Shown: positions 1 to 8,763, counted from the stretch's first letter. The stretch: DNA of 64,000 bases from Paramylibacter kogurei (GCF_002742285.1 NZ_MDGM01000012.1:558001-622000), one strand, 5' to 3'. Notes: generated by a model from the letters alone, not told the origin. Translations and numbers: made by a program.

Positions 1-33
1 GATTTGCGCGCCGTTTTTGTATTCAATAATGAT

Positions 34-168
34 TTACAGTTTTGACATTGGCTCGTCAGTTGTCATCATTGTGTCTTCCATCATTGGTGCTGGCTCTTCT
101 TTTTTGGCGCACGCAGTTAGAAAGCTGGCAGTCAGAATAAGTAGCAGAGATGTTTTTAGTACAGTCAT
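34..168 (-). CDS. small lipoprotein (44 aa)
   Basis: This short ORF encodes a 44-residue protein with a hydrophobic N-terminal signal and a lipobox, LTAC, putting the lipidated Cys at residue 20. The mature peptide is only about 25 residues, rich in Glu, Met and Thr, and ends SKL. An AGGGA Shine-Dalgarno lies about 8 nt before the ATG. It follows ccmD on the same strand, where ccmG (thiol-disulfide oxidoreductase) would be expected in many relatives. In size and layout it resembles entericidin-like small lipoproteins, but I see no specific family match. That it is a real gene is inferred from the start signal and the lipobox. Confidence 0.6.
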   Translation of the reverse strand: MTVLKTSLLLILTASFLTACAKKEEPAPMMEDTMMTTDEPMSKL

Positions 169-284
169 TTCAATTTCCCTTGTTTTTGCCACAATAGGCA
201 GCGCGAAGCGTTACACCATTATCAGCACAGGTAAAGATATATTGCATTTGAACAGCGATAAATTGCCGTAAGGGTAAGTTTGCT

Positions 285-431
285 CTACTTTTGCGTGTTT
301 TCCAGCTGGGCCAATCGAGCTTTGGCTTTTTTTGCTTGTGCCAAGCTCCACCCAACAAGGATAACGATCAATGCGATGGATATGCCATACGCAAGCAATA
401 CTTCTGTGGTGTGTTTTCCAAGATCAACCAT
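285..431 (-). CDS. ccmD: heme exporter protein D CcmD
   Basis: This 48-residue protein has one transmembrane helix (about residues 12-29) followed by a basic Lys/Arg tail, the usual CcmD plan. CcmD stabilises the holo-CcmE release complex of CcmABC in the inner membrane during System I cytochrome c maturation. The ATG lies inside the end of ccmC and the two genes overlap by 8 nt, typical of translational coupling. A longer in-frame extension upstream exists but runs through ccmC and is not credible. The identification rests on length, topology and position. Confidence 0.85.
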   Translation of the reverse strand: MVDLGKHTTEVLLAYGISIALIVILVGWSLAQAKKAKARLAQLENTQK

Positions 432-1155
432 GTGACCGCCCCCGATTTGCCAGCGCATTGGCTCGTCGCAGGCGAATTTCAGTGCGGGTGCGCAACAAAA
501 CCAAAGTAATGAATAATAAAACAAATGCGCCAATACAGACCAGCAGTGGAAAATAGAATGCGTTGTCCACATGCTGTTCCTTGTCCAAAGAAAGAGATGC
601 ACCTTGGTGCAATCCCTGTGACCAAAAATTCACCGCATAGCGTGAGAGCACGGCAAACACAGATCCAACCATACATAGGATTGAGGTAAGATCAGCAGCG
701 GTGTCCTTATCCTCTATCGCTTCCCAAAGGGCGATATAGCCCAGATAAAACACCAGCAATATTACAAAAGCGGTTAAGCGCGGTTCCCATTCCCAATAGG
801 TCCCCCAAGTGGGCTTGCCCCAAATTGCACCAGTGGCGATTGCGATCAAAGTCATGGTGATGCCAATGGGCGCGGCGGCCTTGGCGGCCAATGCGGAAAC
901 GTGGTGGCGTCGGATCAACCAGATCAAAGAGGCAACCAACATCATCACCCATGCATTGATTGCCATCATTGCGGCGGGCACATGCAGGAATATGATTTTA
1001 ACCGTGGCGCCTTGTTTGTAATCGTGGGGCGTGAAAAAGAATCCCCAGATTAATCCAGAAACCAATAACATCGCCGATAAAATCGTAAGCACAGGTAAAA
1101 CGCGCCCCGAGAGCGCCATAAATTTTACTGGATTTGCATATTCCCATAATGACAT
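424..1155 (-). CDS. ccmC: heme exporter protein C CcmC
   Basis: CcmC is the polytopic membrane protein that presents heme to the chaperone CcmE in System I cytochrome c biogenesis. The 243-residue sequence has six predicted membrane segments and the tryptophan-rich signature of heme-handling proteins, WGTYWEWEPRLT, in a periplasmic loop. His in HVPAA before the motif and His in LHQGAS after it fit the two axial heme ligands. It lies 59 nt downstream of ccmB and overlaps ccmD, so ccmABCD is read as one operon. The motif carries Glu (WEWEP) where Asp is common, a conservative change. Confidence 0.95.
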   Translation of the reverse strand: MSLWEYANPVKFMALSGRVLPVLTILSAMLLVSGLIWGFFFTPHDYKQGATVKIIFLHVPAAMMAINAWVMMLVASLIWLIRRHHVSALAAKAAAPIGITMTLIAIATGAIWGKPTWGTYWEWEPRLTAFVILLVFYLGYIALWEAIEDKDTAADLTSILCMVGSVFAVLSRYAVNFWSQGLHQGASLSLDKEQHVDNAFYFPLLVCIGAFVLLFITLVLLRTRTEIRLRRANALANRGRSHG

Positions 1156-1214
1156 AGGCGGCCTTTTATTTGGTTGGTTTCATCGTCGCAACGGTTCAGA
1201 ACGTCACGCTTGTG

Positions 1215-1871
1215 TTATTTTAAGTTCACCTTGAGCGCCATAGCACAGGCAAAGGGCATTAATGCGATGGAAAATAAGCTGATCCCAGTGGTCAGCAATA
1301 ACGCCGGCATGGGGTCAAGTGAAACCGTTGCACGAATAACCGTTTGTGCACCAAACACCAGTGTTGGGATATAAAGCGGAAGAACGAGCAGCGATAGCAA
1401 AAGCCCACCACGCTTTACACCAACGGTCACAGCCGCGGCAAATGTCCCGATAAAGCTAAGTGCAGGTGTGCCGATCAGCAAACTCGCAATCAGCCAGATG
1501 TAACCGGAGCTGGGCATTTGCAACAGATATGCCAGTAATGGTGCGATCAGTGTCAGTGGTAATCCCGTGGTGATCCAATGTGCGGCGGCCTTTGATGCGG
1601 CAATGGATTCAAGGGGCAGGGGTGATGTTGCCAATGCCTCTAATGTGCCATCTTCGAAATCTAGTTGGAAAATACGATCAAGCGATAGCAAACAAGATAA
1701 GATCGCCCCGATCCACAAAATGCCAGGTGCAATACGGGCAAGTATCGCGCTATCCGCACCAACGCCCAGTGGAACAAACAAAATCACGATCAAGAAAAAT
1801 GCAAGTGTCAGGCCAAATCCGCCACCAGATCGAAATGCCAGTTTAATGTCGCGCAAGAAAAGCGATTTCAT
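1215..1871 (-). CDS. ccmB: heme exporter protein B CcmB
   Basis: CcmB is the membrane subunit of the CcmAB ABC-type complex that uses ATP to release holo-CcmE from CcmC. The 218-residue protein begins with a cytoplasmic MKSLFLRDIKLAFRSGGG segment, typical of the family, and has six hydrophobic helices. The FQLDFEDGTLEAL stretch near residues 68-80 is the conserved cytoplasmic loop. Its ATG overlaps the ccmA stop by 4 nt, so expression is probably coupled. Length and order match other alphaproteobacterial ccm operons. Confidence 0.95.
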   Translation of the reverse strand: MKSLFLRDIKLAFRSGGGFGLTLAFFLIVILFVPLGVGADSAILARIAPGILWIGAILSCLLSLDRIFQLDFEDGTLEALATSPLPLESIAASKAAAHWITTGLPLTLIAPLLAYLLQMPSSGYIWLIASLLIGTPALSFIGTFAAAVTVGVKRGGLLLSLLVLPLYIPTLVFGAQTVIRATVSLDPMPALLLTTGISLFSIALMPFACAMALKVNLK

Positions 1872-2491
1872 GAAAAGCTTCCTTGCAAAAACGGATCCGT
1901 TTCGATGGTGCCGCTTGGCGCGAAATCCGCCATATCCAAGGTTTGTGTGTTTGGAATGTGCAAATCAATGTGGCTGGAAAGCACGGCAATGCCACCATCA
2001 GCGCAATGTTTGGTGATGGACTTTGCGAACACCGCCGCATGTTCCGCATCCAGTGAATTTGTCGGTTCATCCAGCAACCAAATTTGGCAATCTGTCAAAA
2101 TCATACGTGCCAATCCCAGACGACGTCGTTGCCCGGCAGAAAGCGTTTGCCCATATCGATCCGCCAATGTTGCCAGATCAAATTTCGACATTACCCGATC
2201 AAGATCGCGGGCGTTGTAAACCCCAGCCCAAAAGGCAAGATTTTCACGCACGCTTAATTGCGCCTTGATCGCATCCAAATGCCCTGCATATGAAATTTGC
2301 GCGGGATCACAGTGAATTTCGCCCGTGGCGCTGGGCAAAATTCCCGCAAGGGTTTTTAATAATGTGGTTTTGCCGCTTCCGTTTGGGCCGCGCAGCACCA
2401 GACAATCGCCTTTGTTGAGATCGAAAGACAGGTTTTCAAAAATCGCTCGTCCCGCACGATGACAGGAAATATTTTGCACAGAGAGGCTCAT
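1868..2491 (-). CDS. ccmA: cytochrome c biogenesis ATP-binding protein CcmA
   Basis: CcmA is the ATPase subunit that powers release of heme-loaded CcmE. The 207-residue protein carries Walker A GPNGSGKTT (35-43), the ABC signature LSAGQRRRL (about 118-125), Walker B IWLLDEPTNSLD (137-148) and the switch His in SSH (174). An in-frame TTG two codons earlier is possible, but ATG at 2491 gives the usual MSLSV start. No strong Shine-Dalgarno is visible. It is first in ccmABCD and divergent from acnA across about 160 nt that must hold both promoters. Confidence 0.95.
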   Translation of the reverse strand: MSLSVQNISCHRAGRAIFENLSFDLNKGDCLVLRGPNGSGKTTLLKTLAGILPSATGEIHCDPAQISYAGHLDAIKAQLSVRENLAFWAGVYNARDLDRVMSKFDLATLADRYGQTLSAGQRRRLGLARMILTDCQIWLLDEPTNSLDAEHAAVFAKSITKHCADGGIAVLSSHIDLHIPNTQTLDMADFAPSGTIETDPFLQGSFS

Positions 2492-2651
2492 GTTCAATGG
2501 CTTAGCCGATCAATAACCGTTTGGAAAGCAGCCAAAGCAGCGCAGATTATGCGTGCTCTGCATACAATAGTATACAATTACCACTTGCCCGACTCATTAT
2601 AATGTCGCATAAGCCCACTAACCGTAAACTTAGCCATAAATCGGAGGCCTC

Positions 2652-5342
2652 ATGACCGTAATCGTCGGCAAAGATTCTAGCAACACACGTAAAACGCTGA
2701 CTGTTGGTAGCAAATCAATTGATTATTATTCCATTCCAGCCGCACAAGAAGCGGGACTGGGCGATTTTTCCAACCTGCCAGCAGCGCTGAAAGTGGTCTT
2801 GGAAAACATGTTGCGTTTCCAAGATGACAAAACAGTTTCCGTTGATGACATCAAAGCATTCGCCGAATGGGGCGTTAAGGGTGGTAAAAATCCGCGCGAA
2901 ATCGCATACCGTCCAGCACGTGTTTTGATGCAAGATTTCACCGGAGTTCCAGCCGTGGTTGATTTGGCCGCGATGCGTGATGGTATCGTTGCATTGGGTG
3001 GTGATGCGGAAAAGATTAACCCGCTGAACCCTGTTGATTTGGTTATCGACCACTCGGTCATGATTGATGAATTTGGTAACCCACGCGCGTTCCAGATGAA
3101 CGTGGATCGTGAATATGAACGCAACCTTGAGCGTTACACATTCCTGAAATGGGGTCAGAAAGCATTTAACAATTTCCGTGTTGTTCCTCCGGGCACAGGT
3201 ATTTGTCACCAAGTGAACCTTGAATATCTGGCGCAAACCGTTTGGACAGACAAAGACCAAAACGGTGTTGAAATCGCATATCCAGATACGCTTGTTGGTA
3301 CAGACAGCCACACAACAATGGTGAACGGCGCGGCTGTACTCGGTTGGGGTGTAGGCGGGATTGAGGCAGAGGCCGCAATGTTAGGCCAGCCAATTTCCAT
3401 GTTGATCCCAGAAGTTATCGGTTTCGAACTTACCGGTGAAATGATGGAAGGTACAACGGGTACTGACCTTGTTTTGAAAGTGGTTGAAATGCTGCGCATC
3501 AAAGGCGTGGTTGGCAAATTCGTTGAATTCTATGGTTCAGGTTTGGATAAACTGCCATTGGCCGATCGTGCAACGATTGCGAATATGGCACCTGAATATG
3601 GCGCAACTTGTGGTTTCTTCCCGATTGATGGCGAAACAATCCGTTATCTTACAAACACGGGTCGCGACGAAGATCGTGTTGCATTGGTTGAAGCATACGC
3701 AAAGGAAAACGGTTTCTGGCGCGATGAAAACTATTCACCAATTTACACAGACACTTTGCACTTGGACATGGGCACAATCGTTCCTGCGATTTCAGGTCCA
3801 AAGCGCCCACAAGATTACGTGGCATTGACCGAAGGCCAAAACGCATTCCGTCGTGAAATGGAAGAAAATTTCAAACGTCCGATGGGCAAAGAGGTCGCTG
3901 TTGCTGGCGAAGATTACACAATGGAATCGGGCAAGGTTGTGATTGCGTCAATCACATCATGTACGAACACATCAAACCCATATGTGATGATCGGCGCTGG
4001 TCTTGTTGCACGCAAGGCAGCGGCACTTGGTTTGAACCGCAAACCTTGGGTGAAAACATCATTGGCACCTGGTTCACAGGTTGTGTCCGCATATTTGGAA
4101 GCGGCCGATTTGCAAAAAGATCTGGATGCGCTTGGCTTTAACCTTGTTGGTTATGGGTGTACGACTTGTATCGGGAACTCTGGCCCGATCCAAAAAGAAT
4201 TGTCAGCAGCGATTGCCGAGGGTGATTTGGTGGCGACATCTGTATTGTCTGGCAACCGTAACTTTGAAGGGCGTATTTCACCTGATGTTCGTGCGAACTA
4301 TCTGGCGTCTCCGCCATTGGTTGTTGCGTATGCAATCGCGGGTACGTTGGACATCAATCTGGCAACCGATGTGATTGGTACGGACAAAGACGGTAAAGAT
4401 GTTTACCTGAAAGATATCTGGCCAACGACACAAGAAGTTGCGGAAATGGTTGAACAAACCGTGACACGCAAAGCGTTCTTGGACAAATACGCAGACGTAT
4501 TTAAGGGCGACGAAAAATGGCAGTCTGTTGAAACAACAGATGCAAAAACATACGATTGGCCAGTACAATCAACATATGTTCAAAACCCGCCATATTTCCA
4601 AGGCATGTCCAAAGAACCAGGTGTGATTTCAAACATCAAAGGCGCCAAGGTTTTGGCACTGTTGGGTGACATGATCACAACCGACCACATCAGCCCTGCG
4701 GGTTCGTTTGCAGAAAGCTCACCTGCGGGTCAGTACCTGACAGAACGTCAAGTTCCTGTGCGTGAATTCAACTCTTATGGTTCTCGTCGTGGTAACCACG
4801 AGGTGATGATGCGCGGCACTTTCGCCAACATCCGTATCAAAAACGAAATGTTGGACGGTGTCGAAGGTGGTTATTCCAAAGGACCCGATGGCAAAGAGAC
4901 CTCCATCTACGATGCCGCGATGGCATATAAAGATGCGGGTATTCCATTGGTTGTATTTGGTGGCGAGCAATACGGTGCTGGTTCATCGCGCGACTGGGCG
5001 GCCAAGGGGACAAACCTGTTGGGTGTGAAGGCCGTGATCGCCGAAAGTTTTGAACGCATTCACCGTTCAAACCTTGTTGGTATGGGTGTTATCCCGTTTG
5101 AATTCACAGATGGTGACACACGCAAAACGCTGGGTCTGACAGGTGAAGAAACGGTTTCTATTGCCGAACTCGAAGGTGATATCAAACCACAATCATTGGT
5201 GCCATGTACAATTACATATCCAAATGGCGATGTGAAAGAGATCACATTGAAATCACGTATCGATACAGAAGTAGAGATCGAATATTTGGAACATGGTGGC
5301 GTGTTGCACTATGTGCTGCGTAACTTGGCCAAAGCGTCTTAA
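2652..5342 (+). CDS. acnA: aconitate hydratase A
   Basis: Aconitase isomerises citrate and isocitrate in the TCA cycle through a [4Fe-4S] cluster. The 896-residue length matches the AcnA/IRP1 type. The cluster cysteines are visible as SCTNTSNP (C437) and YGCTTCIGNSGP (C503 and C506). The DSHTTMVNG motif and the C-terminal swivel-domain GAGSSRDWAAKG motif are also present. A GGAGG Shine-Dalgarno sits 6 nt before the ATG. A TATAAT hexamer lies at 2598-2603 without a clear -35 partner. A strong terminator follows, so it is probably monocistronic. Divergence from ccm genes is common in Rhodobacterales. Confidence 0.98.
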   Translation: MTVIVGKDSSNTRKTLTVGSKSIDYYSIPAAQEAGLGDFSNLPAALKVVLENMLRFQDDKTVSVDDIKAFAEWGVKGGKNPREIAYRPARVLMQDFTGVPAVVDLAAMRDGIVALGGDAEKINPLNPVDLVIDHSVMIDEFGNPRAFQMNVDREYERNLERYTFLKWGQKAFNNFRVVPPGTGICHQVNLEYLAQTVWTDKDQNGVEIAYPDTLVGTDSHTTMVNGAAVLGWGVGGIEAEAAMLGQPISMLIPEVIGFELTGEMMEGTTGTDLVLKVVEMLRIKGVVGKFVEFYGSGLDKLPLADRATIANMAPEYGATCGFFPIDGETIRYLTNTGRDEDRVALVEAYAKENGFWRDENYSPIYTDTLHLDMGTIVPAISGPKRPQDYVALTEGQNAFRREMEENFKRPMGKEVAVAGEDYTMESGKVVIASITSCTNTSNPYVMIGAGLVARKAAALGLNRKPWVKTSLAPGSQVVSAYLEAADLQKDLDALGFNLVGYGCTTCIGNSGPIQKELSAAIAEGDLVATSVLSGNRNFEGRISPDVRANYLASPPLVVAYAIAGTLDINLATDVIGTDKDGKDVYLKDIWPTTQEVAEMVEQTVTRKAFLDKYADVFKGDEKWQSVETTDAKTYDWPVQSTYVQNPPYFQGMSKEPGVISNIKGAKVLALLGDMITTDHISPAGSFAESSPAGQYLTERQVPVREFNSYGSRRGNHEVMMRGTFANIRIKNEMLDGVEGGYSKGPDGKETSIYDAAMAYKDAGIPLVVFGGEQYGAGSSRDWAAKGTNLLGVKAVIAESFERIHRSNLVGMGVIPFEFTDGDTRKTLGLTGEETVSIAELEGDIKPQSLVPCTITYPNGDVKEITLKSRIDTEVEIEYLEHGGVLHYVLRNLAKAS

Positions 5343-5366
5343 AATACATAAAATTACAATTGTTGA

Positions 5367-5398
5367 AAACGGCTCCTTTTCAGGGGCCGTTTTTTTTA
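5367..5398 (+). terminator. rho-independent terminator of acnA
   Basis: An inverted repeat, AAAACGGCTCC paired with GGGGCCGTTTT around a short TTTTCA loop, is followed by eight T residues. It begins about 25 nt after the acnA stop. The remaining roughly 200 nt up to the next gene are AT-rich; I see no further gene or clear promoter there. Confidence 0.85.
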
Positions 5399-5637
5399 TT
5401 CTCAAAAGATTCGGCTCTTGAATATTGAATAGGTTGTTCAAATTCCAATTAAGGCGAAAAAAAGGCAACCTTAGGTTGTTTTTGTAACTGATTGAAAAAT
5501 CAGCAATGGAATTAATGCTTAAAAAATAGGAATTTGCCGACAAAAGTGACTTTATCGTGACGAAATATGTCTTTAATGTGTTTCGAAGGTAAATGGTATT
5601 AATCACCAATTTCGGTGAAGTAACGGGAGACATTTCA

Positions 5638-6264
5638 ATGGGTTTTTTTAGTATTTTTAGATATTCTTCTCATAACTCATACAGCACACGAAATTGGTGG
5701 GATCGAGATAGCCGCGATGATCGCGATGATTGTCGCGATGGTGATCGCAATTCGTATGATCGCCATGACCGTTACGACCGCCATGATCGTTACGACCGCG
5801 ATGATCGGGATTGGTGGTCACATGACAACGACGATTGTCAGACTTCTGGATCGCGTTACGATAATTGCAACGACGATCGTGATGATGATTGCGACAACAC
5901 AAGCTGGTGGCATTCTCACGATGATGATTGCAACGATGATCGCGATAATGACGATCGCAACGATAATGATTGTGATGATGATCGCTGGGGTCACAATCAT
6001 GATTGGAACTGTGACGATGATACTGTCGATAATGATGACCACGACGATAACGATGACGACCAAGGTGATGACGACGATCAAGGCGATGATTTGTGTGACG
6101 GCACCGACGAAGACGGCAATCCAATTTGTGAAGAAGAGGAAGAAGAAGTCGATTCATGTGATTATGACGTGAGCGATTGGTTCTGTTTACCTTCGCATCA
6201 CTATAACCACAGCTACGATTGTGATGACGAAGATGACGACGAAGACATCGTCGAAGTAGACTAA
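5638..6264 (+). CDS. Asp- and Cys-rich low-complexity protein
   Basis: The 208-residue product has no recognisable domain. I count 72 Asp (35 percent) and 12 Cys, with many Arg, His, Asn and Trp. After a short MGFFSIFRYSS head comes a D-R/H/Y repeat (about 21-60, for example YDRHDRYDRHDRYDRDDRD), then Asp/Asn/Cys blocks with WW pairs, an almost pure Asp stretch (about 129-152), a six-Glu run and an acidic tail. No signal peptide or membrane helix is evident. ATG 5638 is preferred over in-frame ATG 5593 because GGGAGA lies 8 nt upstream. Start and terminator frame it as its own unit. A metal- or cation-binding, mineral-interacting or disordered polyanionic role is possible, but function is unknown. 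Confidence 0.75.
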   Translation: MGFFSIFRYSSHNSYSTRNWWDRDSRDDRDDCRDGDRNSYDRHDRYDRHDRYDRDDRDWWSHDNDDCQTSGSRYDNCNDDRDDDCDNTSWWHSHDDDCNDDRDNDDRNDNDCDDDRWGHNHDWNCDDDTVDNDDHDDNDDDQGDDDDQGDDLCDGTDEDGNPICEEEEEEVDSCDYDVSDWFCLPSHHYNHSYDCDDEDDDEDIVEVD

Positions 6265-6288
6265 TCAAATATCACAATAAAATTGAAC

Positions 6289-6315
6289 AACGGCGCAAAT
6301 TGCGCCGTTTTTTCG
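6289..6315 (+). terminator. rho-independent terminator after Asp-rich gene
   Basis: A perfect 9-bp stem, AACGGCGCA with TGCGCCGTT around an AAT loop, is followed by a T run (TTTTTTCG). It lies 25 nt after the stop codon of the Asp-rich gene, which supports that gene being transcribed. Confidence 0.85.
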
Positions 6316-6475
6316 TTTATGGGATGAATAAATTACACCAACCGATCTTCACAATCCGTCATGAATTCAACGAAAACCATCAAATTCCCAACGTAACACA
6401 ATGATCGCGATTTCTTTATTAGCGTTTTATAACTCTGCGGATTAAGTTGGTGAAAATCGACATCAAGGAACTGAA

Positions 6476-7183
6476 ATGCGTATATTGCTCACGTCGCTCT
6501 CACTGGTTTGTTTTGGAATGGGCGCAGCCCAAGCAGATCAAAAAATGGTAGTCTTGGAATTATACACAAGTCAGGGGTGTTCTTCCTGTCCTCCGGCGGA
6601 CAAGATATTGACCGAGCTTTCAAAGCATGACGATGTCATTGGTTTGGGGCTTCATGTGGATTATTGGGATTATCTGGGATGGAAAGACAAATTCGCACAG
6701 GCGAAATTTAGCAAGCGCCAATCCACATACAACACAATTCTGTCCACGCGCTATCGTCTGGTCACACCACAAATGATTGTACACGGTGTCGGGCAGGTCG
6801 CAGGTGGTACGGGCAAAAGCCCACGTTTGATCGAAGACTATATCGCCAAGGCGCGCGCGCTGAAAGAACGCGCCGTTTTGAATATCGCACGTCACAACAA
6901 AACCTTGACCGTGCAGTTGGATAAAGCCAGCGCACCAGTGGGGCGTTCACGTGTTCAACTGGTTTATTTCAAACCGATGGAACGTGTGAAAATTGGCCAC
7001 GGTGAAAATGGTGGGCGCACAATTGAATATACCAATGTGGTGTCGCAATGGGAAACCATCGCACAATGGAACGGATCTACGCCGTTGAACCTTACTTATG
7101 ATTTGGAACGCGATGAACCCTTGGCCGTGATCGTCCAAGGTGAAAAGCTTGGCCCGATACTGGCCGCGCGAAAATTACAGTAA
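6476..7183 (+). CDS. DUF1223 secreted thioredoxin-like protein
   Basis: This 235-residue protein belongs to the DUF1223 family, which has a thioredoxin-like fold and unknown function. A cleavable signal peptide (about 1-20, ending AAQA) is followed by VVLELYTSQGCSSCPPADK, whose CSSC (C35 and C38) sits where a redox CxxC is expected. The HVDYWDYLGWKD motif is the other family hallmark. An AAGGAA Shine-Dalgarno supports the ATG. The family often lies near acnA in Rhodobacterales, so its place after acnA is conserved context. A periplasmic thiol-redox role is inference. Confidence 0.9.
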   Translation: MRILLTSLSLVCFGMGAAQADQKMVVLELYTSQGCSSCPPADKILTELSKHDDVIGLGLHVDYWDYLGWKDKFAQAKFSKRQSTYNTILSTRYRLVTPQMIVHGVGQVAGGTGKSPRLIEDYIAKARALKERAVLNIARHNKTLTVQLDKASAPVGRSRVQLVYFKPMERVKIGHGENGGRTIEYTNVVSQWETIAQWNGSTPLNLTYDLERDEPLAVIVQGEKLGPILAARKLQ

Positions 7184-7203
7184 TATAAACGGGTGCAAAC
7201 GAA

Positions 7204-7235
7204 AAAGGCTGGGATTAACCCAGCCTTTGTTTTTA
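7204..7235. terminator. bidirectional terminator between DUF1223 gene and infC
   Basis: A perfect 10-bp stem, AAAGGCTGGG with CCCAGCCTTT around a 5-nt loop, is flanked by T residues on the plus side and A residues (T on the minus strand) on the other. It lies between two convergent genes and can serve both; the infC stop codon sits just inside the T run. Confidence 0.85.
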
Positions 7236-7775
7236 TTTGCTTGGACCAATCATCATGGTCATTTGGCGGCCTTCGGTTTTGGGTCGATTTTCAACCTTAC
7301 CCGTTTCGCCAACGGCTTCTTCTACGCGTTTTAGCAAATCCAAGCCAAGGTTCTGGTGGGCCATTTCACGACCACGGAATCGCATGGTGATTTTCACCTT
7401 GTCACCGTTTTCCAAGAACTTCATCACGTTGCGCATTTTTACTTCGAAATCATGCTTATCCGTGTTGGGGCGGAATTTGACCTCTTTAATCTCGATGGTC
7501 TTTTGGTTTTTGCGGGCTTCTGCCTCGCGTTTTTGTTGTTCGTATTTGAACTTGCCCAAATCCATGATCTTACAAACAGGCGGTTTGGCATTTGGCGAAA
7601 TTTCGACAATATCCAATCCTGCTTGTTCGGCCAGTTCAAGGCCGCGTTGAGGGGTCACAACGCCGATGTTTTCGCCGTCTGCGCCAATCAATCGAATTTC
7701 GGGGGCATTGATGCGCTCGTTCGCGCGGGGTCCAGTATCGCGCTGTGGTGGCGCATGGTGTGGTCTACGGGCTAT
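7233..7775 (-). CDS. infC: translation initiation factor IF-3, probable AUA start
   Basis: IF-3 binds the 30S subunit, discriminates start codons and prevents subunit joining. The frame gives both domains: an N-domain with [23 protein letters not shown] and [14 protein letters not shown], and a C-domain with [17 protein letters not shown] and [16 protein letters not shown] start at 7691 would remove about 28 conserved N-terminal residues ([20 protein letters not shown]). No ATG, GTG or TTG lies between the upstream stop at 7797-7799 and that TTG. ATA at 7773-7775, with AAAGGA 9 nt upstream, gives a normal 180-residue IF-3. Rare AUU/AUC/AUA starts are known for infC and mediate IF-3 autoregulation. 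The exact rare codon is inferred. Confidence 0.9.
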   Translation of the reverse strand: MARRPHHAPPQRDTGPRANERINAPEIRLIGADGENIGVVTPQRGLELAEQAGLDIVEISPNAKPPVCKIMDLGKFKYEQQKREAEARKNQKTIEIKEVKFRPNTDKHDFEVKMRNVMKFLENGDKVKITMRFRGREMAHQNLGLDLLKRVEEAVGETGKVENRPKTEGRQMTMMIGPSK

Positions 7776-8017
7776 GGTCTTAAATCCTTTGTATTGTTAA
7801 CGTATTTGGCCAATGTAGGTATGATTGCACATCTTGGCAACCACAGGTGACTAACTCGCGCTTTATGGCGCAATGGTCAAGGATTCTTGCAAGATTTCGC
7901 CGAAGTGAGGGTAAATAAGTAACTTTTTAGGCTTGGCGGTTGATACTTTGCTAAATTACACACACATACGCGATGTAAGCGTCGCGATCCCCCGTGGCGC
8001 AACCGAATGGGGTAATT

Positions 8018-8740
8018 ATGAATAAAATACTGTCTTTGATAATCGTTTTGGCTGTTTTGGCTGGTGGATATTGGTTCCTGACCAAAGAAAACCCAATGGA
8101 AGCGGCCAAAGAAGCAACAGAAACCGCAGTTGAATCCGCAGGCGATGCCGCGGGTGCCGTTACTGAAACCGCAACAGATGCCGCAACGGCTGTGACCGAA
8201 GGTGCGACAGATGCCGCAACCGAAGCCGGTTCAGCGGTAAGCGAAGCTGTTGAAGCGATGAAAGATAACGCCGCCAACGCCGCATCAGAGGCTGCAGACG
8301 CCGTAACCGAAAGCGCAACGGACGCCGTTGAATCTGTGATCGATGGTACAAAATCAGTGACAGATGCTGTTGGTGATGTTGCAGGTGACGCAGCAGACGC
8401 TGTGAAAGATGCCGCAACAAACGCTGTTGAAGGTGCAACTGAAATGGCAACAGAGGCTGCGGATACAGCCACAGAAGCCGCATCAGAAGCAACAATGGAA
8501 GCAACAACAGAAGCTGCAGAAACAGCAGTTGAAGAAGCAGCAACAGAGGCCGCGACCGATGCTGTCGAAGAAGCCGTGACAGAAGAAATGTCAGAAGAAG
8601 CTGAAAAAACCATTACAGAAGCCGCAACAGAAGCAGCAAAAGACGCAGCAGCAGAGGCCGTAGAAGCCGCCAAAGATGCAGCGACAGAGGCCGCAACAGA
8701 TGCAGCCAAGAAATTATTGGAAACAACAACGGGGAATTAA
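8018..8740 (+). CDS. membrane-anchored Ala/Glu/Thr-rich repeat protein
   Basis: The 240-residue product starts with one membrane helix or uncleaved signal anchor (about residues 4-20, LSLIIVLAVLAGGYWFL). The rest is degenerate repeats of the type ATEAATDAV, predicted to form a long amphipathic helix. The composition recalls LEA proteins and apolipoprotein-like helical repeats, but this is resemblance by composition only. The ATG at 8018 follows TGGGG and gives a clean signal anchor; an in-frame GTG at 7994 is less likely. A terminator follows directly. A periplasmic envelope-spacing or stress role is conceivable. Confidence 0.75.
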   Translation: MNKILSLIIVLAVLAGGYWFLTKENPMEAAKEATETAVESAGDAAGAVTETATDAATAVTEGATDAATEAGSAVSEAVEAMKDNAANAASEAADAVTESATDAVESVIDGTKSVTDAVGDVAGDAADAVKDAATNAVEGATEMATEAADTATEAASEATMEATTEAAETAVEEAATEAATDAVEEAVTEEMSEEAEKTITEAATEAAKDAAAEAVEAAKDAATEAATDAAKKLLETTTGN

Positions 8741-8763
8741 TTCCCCGCCACGCGCGCGAATTG

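Noticed and set aside
2715..3311. 198-codon minus-strand ORF inside acnA
   Set aside because: Antisense to highly conserved aconitase sequence, with no start signal or recognisable domain.
5657..6268. 203-codon minus-strand His/Arg-rich ORF and a 151-codon plus-strand Ile/Met/Thr-rich ORF over the Asp-rich gene
   Set aside because: Both are frame shadows of GAT/GAC repeats. Only the Asp-rich frame has a good Shine-Dalgarno and a terminator placed after its stop.
7951..8709. 252-codon minus-strand ORF rich in Ala, Ser and Val
   Set aside because: It is the antisense shadow of the Ala/Glu/Thr repeat gene; repeat codons lack stops on both strands. The plus strand has the signal anchor and terminator.
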